A stretch of 20,293 nucleotides of DNA from Acidobacteriota bacterium (GCA_023418055.1 JAEZDP010000300.1:1-20293); one strand, 5' to 3'; positions 1 to 8,845 are shown, counted from the first letter of the stretch. Numbers and translations are program-made. The notes: generated from the letters alone by a model not told the origin.

Positions 1-2
1 AC

Positions 3-1313
<1,311 letters not shown>

Positions 1314-1348
1314 GCAGTCCACGGTCTACGGTCCACGGTCTGCGGCTT
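1314..1348. repeat. Period-7 tandem repeat directly after groEL stop
   Basis: Five imperfect 7-mers run from the base after the groEL stop codon: gcagtcc, acggtct, acggtcc, acggtct, gcggctt. The sequence differs from the other period-7 arrays in this window, but the period and the G-rich core are the same. Confidence 0.7.
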
Positions 1349-1359
1349 GCCGCGCCGTA

Positions 1360-1373
1360 GCCTTGGCGAAGGC
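1360..1373. repeat. Short hairpin element, GCCTT-GGCG-AAGGC
   Basis: A 5-bp stem (gcctt/aaggc) closes a GGCG loop in the groEL 3' region, with GC-rich flanks. It lies between the period-7 array and the terminator. Its sequence resembles short hairpin phrases I recall from intergenic DNA of acidobacterial genomes, but that is recollection and is not tested here. Confidence 0.4.
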
Positions 1374-1388
1374 GGGATCGCGACATGC

Positions 1389-1425
1389 AAAGGGCCCGGT
1401 GGGAATTCCCGCCGGGCCCTTTGTT
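1389..1425 (+). terminator. Strong intrinsic terminator of groEL, probably bidirectional
   Basis: A 12-bp stem (1392-1403 with 1408-1419, one G-T pair) closes an AATT loop. It is preceded by AAA and followed by TTTGTT. The A tract on the left makes a TTT tail on the minus strand as well, so the same hairpin can end transcripts of the convergent TonB gene. Confidence 0.9.
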
Positions 1426-1483
1426 CGTGTGCGCGCTACTCGATGAGCCGAAGCGACGCCGCCTGCGCGGACGCAGTGGCCCA

Positions 1484-1539
1484 GGCGCCAAGCGTTAGGC
1501 GTTTGGCGTTTGGCGTTTGGCGTTAGGCGTTAGGCGTCA
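1484..1539. repeat. Period-7 tandem repeat, eight units, abutting tonB-like stop
   Basis: Eight consecutive 7-mers: ggcgcca, agcgtta, three of ggcgttt, two of ggcgtta, then ggcgtca. The array ends four bases before the stop codon of the minus-strand TonB-type gene. It is the cleanest and longest of the period-7 arrays in the window. No gene is seen in 1426-1543. Confidence 0.9.
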
Positions 1540-1543
1540 GAGC

Positions 1544-2476
1544 CTACCTGAGCGTGAACTCCATCTCGACGGTCACCCGCACCGGCACGGCCTGCCCCTG
1601 CCGGACGCCCGGCCGGAAGCGCCATTGCCGCATCGCCTTGATGGCTTCCTCGTCGAGGCCGAACGTGCGGTCGAGCGATCGCACCACGCGGATCTGGCCG
1701 GGCGTGCCGTCCGGCATCACGACAACTTCGAGCAGCACCTTGCCCTGAATCTTGGCCCTCATGGCGTCGGTCGTGTACTGCGGCTTGACCTGCGACAGCA
1801 ACTGCGGCGACGTCACACCGGACCCGGGCTGGTAGACGCCTCCACCCGTTCCGCCCCCGAAGCCTTCGCCAAGACCGCTGCCCTGCCCCGAGCCGACGCC
1901 CGTGCCGCGGCCCGTGCCGGCGCCGCCGCCGGTGCCCGTCCCCTGCGAGGTGCTCGTCGGGGCGGGCGGCGCGGAGATGTCGATCACCCCCGCCGACGGC
2001 ACGGCACCGGAGGCCACCGTCTGCACCGGGATGTTCAGTGGCGGCACTTCAGGTGGCTCGGGTTCCGGAGGCGGGTCCTGCTTCGGTGGGGTGAGGTCCG
2101 GCTTAGGCGCCACCGGTACCGAGATCGCGTCGTTGCCCGGCATCTCGAGCTGTCGAGGCGGCTCCTGCTGCTGATTGCCACCGCCACCACCGCCGCCGCC
2201 GGGTCCCGGCTCGGCGAGGAACACGAGTTGGTAGTCGGGAGGCCGCACCGCCGGCACGTCGCTCTGCTCCGCGGCCGTCTGCCGCAACGCCAGCACCAGC
2301 AGCAGCCCAAACAGCACGTGCGCTCCGAGCGACACCGCCGCCGCCCCGCCAGACCGCGGGGCCTCCGCGCCGAGCGTGAGACGCACCTCGGGTCGGTTGT
2401 GCTCGAGGTGCATCGACACGTACGAGGACTGCTCCTGGCTGATGGTGCGCTCCACTGGCTCGGCGGTGTCTGCCAT
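1544..2476 (-). CDS. TonB family energy-transducing protein
   Basis: About 310 residues. TonB-type proteins link the inner-membrane proton-driven ExbBD motor to outer-membrane receptors. In order: a cytoplasmic N-terminus, one membrane helix (AVSLGAHVLFGLLLVLAL), a Pro-rich spacer (DPPPEPEPPEVPP), a long Gly/Thr-rich region, and a C-terminal TonB domain (YTTDAMRAKIQGKVLLEVVV, then DEEAIKAMRQWRFRPG and a final beta strand). The ATG at 2476 is chosen because a promoter-like element lies just upstream. A TTG at 2542 would add 22 residues containing a CxxC (TCRYCHND), so the N-terminus is unsure. No exbB/exbD neighbours are present, so the partner machinery is elsewhere, or the protein works in another envelope system. 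The family is sure, the substrate unknown. Confidence 0.88.
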   Translation of the reverse strand: MADTAEPVERTISQEQSSYVSMHLEHNRPEVRLTLGAEAPRSGGAAAVSLGAHVLFGLLLVLALRQTAAEQSDVPAVRPPDYQLVFLAEPGPGGGGGGGGNQQQEPPRQLEMPGNDAISVPVAPKPDLTPPKQDPPPEPEPPEVPPLNIPVQTVASGAVPSAGVIDISAPPAPTSTSQGTGTGGGAGTGRGTGVGSGQGSGLGEGFGGGTGGGVYQPGSGVTSPQLLSQVKPQYTTDAMRAKIQGKVLLEVVVMPDGTPGQIRVVRSLDRTFGLDEEAIKAMRQWRFRPGVRQGQAVPVRVTVEMEFTLR

Positions 2477-2512
2477 ACCGTTCACGACACGGAACTCCCG
2501 ATGACTGCGGTC

Positions 2513-2542
2513 ATTGTGGCAGTAGCGGCAGGTTGCCGGCAA
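2513..2542 (-). promoter_or_regulatory. Candidate sigma-70-type promoter of the TonB-family gene
   Basis: On the minus strand TTGCCG (2537-2542) and CACAAT (2513-2518) are spaced by 18 bases, each 4/6 to consensus. A transcript starting about 7 bases downstream would carry a GGGAG stretch before the ATG at 2476. Confidence 0.4.
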
Positions 2543-2549
2543 CCGCCGC
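2525..2549. promoter_or_regulatory. Dyad symmetric element over the tonB-like -35 region
   Basis: A perfect 14-bp palindrome (GGTTGCCGGCAACC, 2531-2544) is flanked by GCGGC and GCCGC arms with a single unpaired A at 2530. It covers the candidate -35 box of the TonB-family gene, a usual place for a repressor operator. The bound factor is unknown. Confidence 0.5.
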
Positions 2550-2596
2550 CCACGGCCCTCTGCTCACTTAGACGCGTCGATGGCGCGCCTGGGCTG

Positions 2597-3511
2597 TCAG
2601 GGGGTGGGCACCAGGTAGCCGGCGCGGGCGCGCACCACCAGGCCCGGGCGCCGCACGCGCACCTCGAGGCGCCGATAGCCGCCGCCGCGGCCTTCCTCCG
2701 GGGAGTACCCGAGCAGGTACTGGTGCCGAAGCTCGGAGGCAAATCGCGCGAACACACGCGGCAGTTCGTCGGCGCGCCGCGTGGCCGTCGTCCGGCCGCC
2801 ACTCAGGGCCGCCAGCGAATGGAAGAGCGGGGGCGCGTGCCGTGCCAGCGCAACCGGGTAGATCATCACGTCACTCGCCCGAACGCGAGCCAGCACCTCG
2901 TCGGCCGTCCGGCCGCTGTGTCGCTCGACGCCATCGGACACCAGGACCAGCGCCCGCCGTCCCGGCGCCGGCTCGATGACGTCCAGCGCCTCGACGATGG
3001 CGTCGTGGAGGGCGGTGGAGCCCCACGCATCGAGCGCCTGCACGGCCGTGTCCACCCGCCGCCGGTCGTTGGTCAGCGGCACCAGCACGTCCACTTCCGA
3101 GCTGATGCCGATGAGCGTGACGCGGTCCGCGTCGGTGAGCTCGTTGAGCAGTACGCGCGCGGCCAGGCGTGCACCCTCGAGCCGCGCCCCCGACATGCTG
3201 AAGCTGCGATCGAAGGCGAGGGCCAGCGACACCGGCACGTCTCCCGGCGTGAACGTGCGAATCTCCTGCGGACGCCCGTCCTCCAGGACGTCGAACTCCT
3301 CCTGCGTGAGGTCGGTCACCAGTCGCCCCTGGCGGTCGGTCACCGTGGCGTACACCTCGACCATCTCGGTGCGCGCCGTGAACTGTGGCGCAGCCAGGGC
3401 CACGCTCGCGACGACGGCCGCGGCCATGGCCACGGCCAGACCAGCGGTCAGCGCATACCCGCCACGCCACCGGAGGACGGAGAGGGCGGGTGTTAGAATT
3501 CCCCAGTGCAT
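2597..3511 (-). CDS. Secreted VWFA-domain protein (acidobacterial VWFA type)
   Basis: About 304 residues. A long N-terminal export signal (hydrophobic run AVAMAAAVVASVALA before APQF) is followed by a short beta region (VEVYATVTDRQGRLVTDLT, EEFDVLEDGRPQEI) and a von Willebrand factor A domain. The metal site DxSxS is intact (DRSFS), as are the Thr of GSTALHDAI and the Asp of VLVSDGVE. The order 'ATVTDRQGRLV-DLTQEEF-VLEDG-VWFA' is typical of the VWFA proteins greatly expanded in Acidobacteriota. Role: extracytoplasmic metal-dependent protein binding; the partner is unknown. ATG 3511 is chosen because GAGG sits 5 bases upstream on that strand. This start lies inside the region transcribed for the divergent tatA. 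Gene order suggests possible co-transcription with the TonB gene, with a gap of about 120 bases. Confidence 0.88.
   Translation of the reverse strand: MHWGILTPALSVLRWRGGYALTAGLAVAMAAAVVASVALAAPQFTARTEMVEVYATVTDRQGRLVTDLTQEEFDVLEDGRPQEIRTFTPGDVPVSLALAFDRSFSMSGARLEGARLAARVLLNELTDADRVTLIGISSEVDVLVPLTNDRRRVDTAVQALDAWGSTALHDAIVEALDVIEPAPGRRALVLVSDGVERHSGRTADEVLARVRASDVMIYPVALARHAPPLFHSLAALSGGRTTATRRADELPRVFARFASELRHQYLLGYSPEEGRGGGYRRLEVRVRRPGLVVRARAGYLVPTP
3494..3499 (+). promoter_or_regulatory. Candidate -10 box (TAGAAT) of tatA
   Basis: TAGAAT matches the -10 consensus at 5/6 in an otherwise GC-rich stretch, 33 bases before the tatA ATG. No convincing -35 is seen at the usual distance. The predicted start of transcription falls inside the vWFA gene's first codons. 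Confidence 0.4.
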
Positions 3512-3532
3512 CCGCACCTCAAGGAGATAGAC

Positions 3533-3697
3533 ATGCTCGCGCTGCTGGGCCCCCTCGGGATCCCTGAACTCATCGTCATCCTGTTCATCATCATCCTGAT
3601 TTTCGGGGCGTCACGGCTGCCCGAAATCGGACGCGGCATCGGCAAGGGCATCAAGAACTTCAAGGAAGCGACGACCAAGGACGGCAAGGACGAGTAA
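3533..3697 (+). CDS. tatA: Sec-independent translocase subunit TatA/TatE
   Basis: 54 residues, short for TatA (usually 60-90) but complete. It forms the pore-like part of the twin-arginine pathway that exports folded proteins across the inner membrane. It shows an N-terminal helix with the membrane run IPELIVILFIIILIF, the hinge FGASRLPEIGRGIGKGI, and a short amphipathic helix with a charged tail (NFKEATTKDGKDE). The ATG at 3533 is preceded by AAGGAG at an ideal 5-base distance. An in-frame GTG at 3506 lies too near the candidate -10 box to have an RBS. The gene stands alone, with no tatBC. It ends 8 bases from the convergent selB with no room for a hairpin terminator. Confidence 0.95.
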   Translation: MLALLGPLGIPELIVILFIIILIFGASRLPEIGRGIGKGIKNFKEATTKDGKDE

Positions 3698-3705
3698 CGG
3701 CATCG

Positions 3706-5640
3706 TCAGGGCGCCAGGACGACGCGCACGTCTCCCACGCGCCGGGTCACGCGTTGCCGATCGAGCCATTCGAGCAGCGGAATGGCGGTGCGGCGCGTGA
3801 CGCCGTACCGCTCCTTGAACCACCCCACCTCGACATTCTCCAGGGCCCCCGCCGCGTGTTCGGCCCGCAGGTCGGTCACGATCCCGGCCAGCACGGCAGC
3901 ATCGACATAGAGGTTGGCCATCCTGACCAGCCGATCGTCACGCACCAGATGACGGACGACGGCCTCGGCGTCTTTCTGGGGGAGCCCCGCCGCCGCGTGC
4001 ACCTCCTCGTGCGTCAGCGCCCCGAGTCCGGCCGCAGACGCGGCGTCCAGCACACGCTGCCTGGCGCCGACGAGCTGCGTGCGCGCCGCCAGATGCGCGG
4101 GACGGGCAAGCCGGTCGTCGGCCAGGGCCAGGTCGCCAGCCTCCAGCAACTGCGTAATCACCGCGTCCACGGCAGGGCCGCCCCCACGGCGTCCGAGTCG
4201 CGCCCGCACGGACTGGCGCGGGAGGCCATCGGATGCGGGCTCGGCCACGTGGTGGGCGTCCACCATCTCCAGGACCTGACCGGCGAGCTGCCTCAGGAAC
4301 ACCGGGGCGACCAGGCGCCCCGACAGGTCGCGCATCTCGTTCCCCGCAAGGGCCGTGGCCACGAGCGTCGCCGCCTCGGCTGGCGCCACCCCCAGGCGCG
4401 CCGCGAGCCCCACCCGTGGAATACCGGCGACGCCGCCTTCCTCCACGAACTGCACCAACAGGCGTCCGGACGGGATGCCGAGGCCGTCGCCCTCCGGCGC
4501 CATCTGGTCGAGACGCTCGGCCGCACGGAGTCTGGACGTCCTGCGGGGCGGAATCGGGTCGATCACCACGCCGCCGCCGGCCGTCGTCACCGGCGAATAC
4601 GTGCGCACGACGAAACGGTCGCCCCGGGCCGTGGCCACCGGTGTTTCGAGCCGCACCCGCACCCAGCCCGCCTGTCCCGCGGGCACGAGGCTCCCGGCTG
4701 CCGCATCCGCCGGCCCCAGCACGGACAGCCGTCCGAGGATTTCGGTGGTCCCGAGATGGACATGCACCCGCGCGCCGTGCCGAACCGCCTCGACGCCTGG
4801 CAGCACGGAAAGTCGCGCATCGATCCGGCGGGTCACGGCCAAACCCTCCGGTCCGGCCAGGACGTCACCGCGCCGCACGTCGTCGCGCGCGGCGCCCGCC
4901 AGGTTGACGGCCACACGCTGGCCGGCGACGGCCTCGCTGGCCGGACGCCCGTGCACCTGGAGGGTGCGTACCCGCCAACGTGCCCCTCCCGGCAGGACGT
5001 CGATCTCGTCGTCCACCTGCAGCCGGCCCGTCCAGAGTGTGCCGGTGACCACGGTGCCGAACCCACGCACGGTGAACACGCGGTCGACGGGCAGGCGCGG
5101 AGGCCGTGAGATGTCGCGCGGGGCGCGGTGCTGCGCCAGGTCGAGCAGCGCCGTCCGCAGGGCGTCGAGCCCCTGCCCCGTGCGGGCGGACACCGGCACG
5201 ATCTGCGCGCCCTCGAGCGACGTGCCCGCCACGAGGTCCTCGACCTCGAGCCGCACCAGTCCGACGAGGTCGTCGTCCACGAGGTCGGCCTTCGTGAGGG
5301 CGATGACGCCGCGCGGCACCCCGAGCAGACCCGCAATCGCGAGGTGCTCGCGAGTCTGCGGCATCACCGAGGCGTCAGCAGCGACGACGAACAGGAGACC
5401 GTCGATGCCGCCGATGCCTGCCAGCATGTGCCGGACGAACCGCTCGTGCCCGGGCACGTCCACGAACGACACCGTGGTGTCGCCTATCTGTGTGTGCGCA
5501 AACCCGAGTTCTATCGAGATCCCCCGCGCCTGCTCGTCCTTGAGCCGGTCGGGATGCGAGCCGGTCAGGGCCTCGACGAGCGCGCTCTTGCCATGGTCGA
5601 TGTGGCCGGCTGTCGCGATGGTCAGGTGGAGCGCGTTCAT
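3706..5640 (-). CDS. selB: Selenocysteine-specific translation elongation factor SelB
   Basis: 644 residues, near the usual 610-640. SelB delivers Sec-tRNA(Sec) to in-frame UGA codons when a SECIS hairpin is bound. GTPase motifs are present: G1 GHIDHGKS (12-19), G3 DVPGHE (61-66) and G4 TKAD (116-119). The early EQARGISIELGFAH block is characteristic of SelB rather than EF-Tu. EF-Tu-like beta barrels follow (about 180-350), then the C-terminal winged-helix repeats that bind SECIS RNA (about 380-644). The ATG overlaps the rnr stop as ATGA, so translation is probably coupled to rnr. No selA, selD, tRNA-Sec or selenoprotein gene is seen in the window. Its presence implies selenoprotein synthesis in this organism. 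Confidence 0.96.
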   Translation of the reverse strand: MNALHLTIATAGHIDHGKSALVEALTGSHPDRLKDEQARGISIELGFAHTQIGDTTVSFVDVPGHERFVRHMLAGIGGIDGLLFVVAADASVMPQTREHLAIAGLLGVPRGVIALTKADLVDDDLVGLVRLEVEDLVAGTSLEGAQIVPVSARTGQGLDALRTALLDLAQHRAPRDISRPPRLPVDRVFTVRGFGTVVTGTLWTGRLQVDDEIDVLPGGARWRVRTLQVHGRPASEAVAGQRVAVNLAGAARDDVRRGDVLAGPEGLAVTRRIDARLSVLPGVEAVRHGARVHVHLGTTEILGRLSVLGPADAAAGSLVPAGQAGWVRVRLETPVATARGDRFVVRTYSPVTTAGGGVVIDPIPPRRTSRLRAAERLDQMAPEGDGLGIPSGRLLVQFVEEGGVAGIPRVGLAARLGVAPAEAATLVATALAGNEMRDLSGRLVAPVFLRQLAGQVLEMVDAHHVAEPASDGLPRQSVRARLGRRGGGPAVDAVITQLLEAGDLALADDRLARPAHLAARTQLVGARQRVLDAASAAGLGALTHEEVHAAAGLPQKDAEAVVRHLVRDDRLVRMANLYVDAAVLAGIVTDLRAEHAAGALENVEVGWFKERYGVTRRTAIPLLEWLDRQRVTRRVGDVRVVLAP

Positions 5641-8003
5641 CGCCGCTTCTTGACAGCCTTCTTCACGGCGCGCTCCCGCTTACCGGGCCGCGACGCGCGC
5701 CCCTTCGCGCCGGCGCCCTGACCACTCGCCCTCTTGCCCTTCTGAGCCTGTCCCTTCGACGCCTTCTGCCCCGTCTTGCCCGTCCGTCCAGCGCCGACGG
5801 CGCGCCGCTCGTCGCGGTCGCTGGCACGACTCACGCGTGCGCCACGGTGCCGCTCCGACTCCCGCAGACGGTCGAGAATGGCCACCAACCCGAGATCCAC
5901 CTGGCGGCGCGTCTGGTCCACGCGCACCACCTGGACCCGCACCTGGTCACCGATGCGGAACACCTGGTGGGTGTGCTCGCCGCGCAGCAGGTGCGCACGC
6001 TCCACGAAGCGGTAGTAGTCGTCGGCCATGCTCGAGATGTGCACCAGGCCTTCCACGTAGTGCTCCACCAGCTGGATGAACAGGCCGAACGACGTCACGC
6101 CCGTGATGATGCCGTCGAACTCCTCGCCGACCTTGTCGGCCATGAAGCGCACCTTCTTCCAGGCCAGCAACTCGTACTCGGCTTCATCGGCCCGCCGCTC
6201 CATCTCCGACGAGTGACGCGCCACGTCGGGCAGTTCCTCGAGGCGGTCCTGCAGCGCGTCGTCGGTCAGCGCCCGCTGCCGATGCTCGCGCAGCGTACGG
6301 TGCACGACGAGATCCGGGTAGCGCCGAATGGGTGAGGTGAAGTGGGTGTACTCGTCGGCCGCCAGGCCGAAGTGCCCCAGACACGCCGTGTCGTACCGCG
6401 CCTTCTGCATCGTCCGCAGCATGAGCGTGGCGATGGGCCGTTCTTCGGGCCGTCCCTTCAACTTCTCGACGAGCTTCTGGAAATGCTTCGGGCGGATCAC
6501 GTTGAGCGGCGCCGCGAGGCTGAATCCGAGCGTGCTGATGAACTCCTCGAACTGCTCGACCTTCAGCGAGTCAGGCGCTTCGTGCACGCGGTACAGGGTC
6601 GGCACGTCGTGTGCCTCGAGGTGGGCGGCCACCGTCTCGTTGGCCACCAGCATGAACTCTTCGATGATGCGGTGCGCGACGTTGCGCTCGGCCACCAGGA
6701 TGTCCTCAATCGCGCCCGCCTCGTCGAGCACGACCTTGGCTTCGGGCAGGTCGAAGTCGATGGACCCGCGCTGCCGACGACGACCATTCAGGATGCCAAA
6801 CAGCGCGTGCATGCGCTCGAAGTGCGGCACCAGCGTGGCGTAGCGCTCACGCAGCGCGCCATCGCCCGTCAGCACGCCATTCACTTCGTTGTAGGTCATC
6901 CGCGCATGGCTGTGGATGACGCCGTCGTGCAGCGAGTAGTCCACCACGCGCCCGCGCCTGTCGATTTCCATCACGCACGACTGCACGAGCCGATCGACGC
7001 GCGGCCGCAGGCTGCACAGCCCGGTGGCCAGGTCCGACGGAAACATGTGGACGGCCCGCTCCGGAAAGTACACCGACGTGCCTCGCTCGGCCGCCTCACG
7101 ATCGAGCGCACTGCCCTCGTGCACATAGTGCGCCACGTCGGCGATGTGCACGGCCAGCCGGTAGCGCCCGTTGTCGAGCAGGTCCACCGACACCGCATCG
7201 TCGAAGTCACGCGCATCGTCGCCGTCGATGGTCACGACGATGTCGGTGCGGAAGTCCGTGCGGCCCGTCACCTCCTTCGGGTCGATCTCCTGGCCGAGCC
7301 GGCGTGCCTCGGCGAGCGACTCGTCGGAGTGGCGGTCGGGGATGCCGTGCTTCCGGATGATGATCTGCGTGTCGACGCCGGGGGCCGTGATGTCGCCAAG
7401 CACCTCCACCACCCGGCCGAGCGCGTTGCGGGTGGGGGTGGGCCAGCGGGTGATTTCGACGACGACCATCGCGCCGGGCGTGGCGCCCTGCTCGTCGCCC
7501 TCGGGAATCTGCACGTCCATGAGCAGCCGGCGCTCGAAGGGTTCGACGAACTGGAGCCCGCGTTCGTCCACGTCGAAGCGGCCCACGATGGCGCCGGGGC
7601 TGCGTTCGAGGATGCGGATGATCCGACCCTCCGCGCGGCCGTCGCGCCCCGTCCGGTCGATGCGCACCAGCACCCGGTCGCCGTGCATCGCCTGGTTGAC
7701 GTTGGGGCCGGCCACATACACGTCGCTCGTGAGTCCGTCGACGTCGCGCTCGGGACGCACGAACGCGTAGCCCTGGGGGTGCACGGTGATACGCCCGGGC
7801 ACCATGTCCATGAACTCGGGCACACCATAGGCCTTGCCGCGCGTCTCGATGAGGTCGCCGCGGGAGACCAGGGTGCGGAGCGCGCGCCTGATGGACGGCG
7901 CCTCTCCGCGCGGGATCTTCAGCGTGCGCATGATCTCGCGCACGGTGGAGGGATGGCCGAGGCGTTCGCGGATGCGGGTGAGCAGGTCGTCGGTGCTCGT
8001 CAT
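5637..8003 (-). CDS. rnr: Ribonuclease R (RNase II/RNB family 3'-5' exoribonuclease)
   Basis: About 788 residues. It degrades structured RNA processively from the 3' end. Domains in order: N-terminal winged-helix-like region (DDLLTRIRERLGHPSTVREI), cold-shock/OB folds (VPGRITVHPQGYAFVRPE), and the RNB catalytic domain with the Asp-rich metal site GDDARDFDDAVSVDL (about 261-275). Then come LTYNEV-like and YTHFTSPIRRYPDLVVHR blocks, an S1 RNA-binding domain (about 624-705, EFDGIITGVTSFGLFIQL) and a Lys/Arg/Gly-rich basic tail (about 738-788), as in RNase R and unlike RNase II. The ATG at 8003 is preferred over a GTG at 8030, because the GTG would place a short period-7 repeat inside the coding region. 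It is the first gene of a rnr-selB pair. Confidence 0.95.
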   Translation of the reverse strand: MTSTDDLLTRIRERLGHPSTVREIMRTLKIPRGEAPSIRRALRTLVSRGDLIETRGKAYGVPEFMDMVPGRITVHPQGYAFVRPERDVDGLTSDVYVAGPNVNQAMHGDRVLVRIDRTGRDGRAEGRIIRILERSPGAIVGRFDVDERGLQFVEPFERRLLMDVQIPEGDEQGATPGAMVVVEITRWPTPTRNALGRVVEVLGDITAPGVDTQIIIRKHGIPDRHSDESLAEARRLGQEIDPKEVTGRTDFRTDIVVTIDGDDARDFDDAVSVDLLDNGRYRLAVHIADVAHYVHEGSALDREAAERGTSVYFPERAVHMFPSDLATGLCSLRPRVDRLVQSCVMEIDRRGRVVDYSLHDGVIHSHARMTYNEVNGVLTGDGALRERYATLVPHFERMHALFGILNGRRRQRGSIDFDLPEAKVVLDEAGAIEDILVAERNVAHRIIEEFMLVANETVAAHLEAHDVPTLYRVHEAPDSLKVEQFEEFISTLGFSLAAPLNVIRPKHFQKLVEKLKGRPEERPIATLMLRTMQKARYDTACLGHFGLAADEYTHFTSPIRRYPDLVVHRTLREHRQRALTDDALQDRLEELPDVARHSSEMERRADEAEYELLAWKKVRFMADKVGEEFDGIITGVTSFGLFIQLVEHYVEGLVHISSMADDYYRFVERAHLLRGEHTHQVFRIGDQVRVQVVRVDQTRRQVDLGLVAILDRLRESERHRGARVSRASDRDERRAVGAGRTGKTGQKASKGQAQKGKRASGQGAGAKGRASRPGKRERAVKKAVKKRR

Positions 8004-8009
8004 GGAGAT

Positions 8010-8023
8010 ACAGGCTACAGGCT
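8010..8023. repeat. Two-unit period-7 repeat upstream of rnr
   Basis: Two exact copies of acaggct stand 7 bases upstream of the rnr ATG. This is a minimal example of the period-7 repeats seen elsewhere in the window. Confidence 0.5.
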
Positions 8024-8064
8024 GCCGCACCTCCCCACAACGACGAGCGACCGACGGAGCGGGG

Positions 8065-8790
8065 TCAGCCGTGGAGGCGGGTGCGACGGCGTCGGACCCA
8101 CACGAGGGCCGCGCCCGCCGCCCACAGGCTCACCGTGGCCGGCTCTGGCACGTCGGCGAGCACGGCCGATATGTTGTCGACGCCAAGCTGCGTGGTGATC
8201 GACGGGATGGGGAATACGGGGTTCGGGAAATTCGGCTCCCGGCTGTGGTAGAGCCGTACCGCCGTGGTGGTGGTGATCGCTGTCTCGATGTCACCGAGGG
8301 CAGCGGTCAAGGCGGCGGCCGTGGTGAGAAACTGGATGGTCTGCCAGCCACCGCCCGCGGCCACGAATGCGTGCTCGGTGAACGCGATGTTCTCGGGCGG
8401 TCCGCCCCGTGGGTCCTCGAAACCGAACCGCAGATAGAGGTCCGTGTTACCGAGGTTGATGACGTCCATCCTGATGGCGGTGATGCCGGCGGCGATGAAG
8501 TCGCCCGTCCAGCGGGAGTCGAGGTTGGCCACGGCCAGGCGACTGCCGTTGCGGTCGCCTCCGAGGGCCGTCAGGAGCAGGTAGTTGTCGTCGACGCCGC
8601 CCTGTCCGCCCGACACCACTCCCGGCGGAGCGGGATGGATGCCCGTCCCGACGAGATTCACGGTCCACCCCTGCGTGGTACCGTCCTCGAACGTGTCCAC
8701 CTGTCCGAGCAGGGGCTCCGCCGACGTAGGCACCGTTCCGGCCACGGTCGTCAAGGCGACGACCGACAACAGCGCTATCAGCGGCTTCAT
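8065..8790 (-). CDS. PEP-CTERM sorting-signal exported protein
   Basis: 241 residues. A Sec signal (MKPLIALLSVVALTTVAGTVPTSA) precedes a beta-rich domain beginning VDTFEDGTTQGWTVN, which looks like a carbohydrate-binding-type jelly roll (a similarity judged by eye). The C-terminus carries the exosortase signal: VPEPATVSL, a hydrophobic stretch, then RRRR. The protein is probably exported, processed by an exosortase (not in this window) and displayed in the envelope or matrix. The start is firm: GGAGGAG lies 6 bases before the ATG at 8790. It is transcribed divergently from the ECF sigma unit. Control by that sigma factor is possible, but I do not see a clear ECF-type promoter. Confidence 0.9.
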   Translation of the reverse strand: MKPLIALLSVVALTTVAGTVPTSAEPLLGQVDTFEDGTTQGWTVNLVGTGIHPAPPGVVSGGQGGVDDNYLLLTALGGDRNGSRLAVANLDSRWTGDFIAAGITAIRMDVINLGNTDLYLRFGFEDPRGGPPENIAFTEHAFVAAGGGWQTIQFLTTAAALTAALGDIETAITTTTAVRLYHSREPNFPNPVFPIPSITTQLGVDNISAVLADVPEPATVSLWAAGAALVWVRRRRTRLHG

Positions 8791-8824
8791 GGTGACTCCT
8801 CCATCTGACGCAAACGACGCCCGA

Positions 8825-8845
8825 GGCCCTTCCGAACGGAGGGCC
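8825..8845. promoter_or_regulatory. Imperfect inverted repeat between divergent genes
   Basis: GGCCC-T-TCCG, an AA spacer, then CGGA-GGGCC makes a 9-bp stem with one bulged T. It sits in the 105-base intergenic region shared by the PEP-CTERM gene and the sigma-factor gene. There is no T tract, so an operator or mRNA leader hairpin is more likely than a terminator. Confidence 0.4.

Noticed and set aside
2477..2542. Longer N-terminus of the TonB protein from TTG 2542 with CxxC
   Set aside because: It is not chosen because a promoter-like pair and a palindrome occupy the same bases, but it is not excluded.
1517..3496. 659-codon plus-strand open frame across the TonB and vWFA genes
   Set aside because: It is antisense to two recognised genes, its product is low-complexity Arg/His-rich, and it crosses the intergenic gap between them.
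8041..8061. Weak period-7 pattern (cgacgag, cgaccga, cggagcg) between rnr and the PEP-CTERM gene
   Set aside because: Only the first two bases of each unit agree; this is within chance for GC-rich DNA.
6342..8198. 618-codon plus-strand open frame opposite rnr
   Set aside because: It is antisense to the well-conserved RNB domain and has no recognisable domain; a codon-bias shadow.
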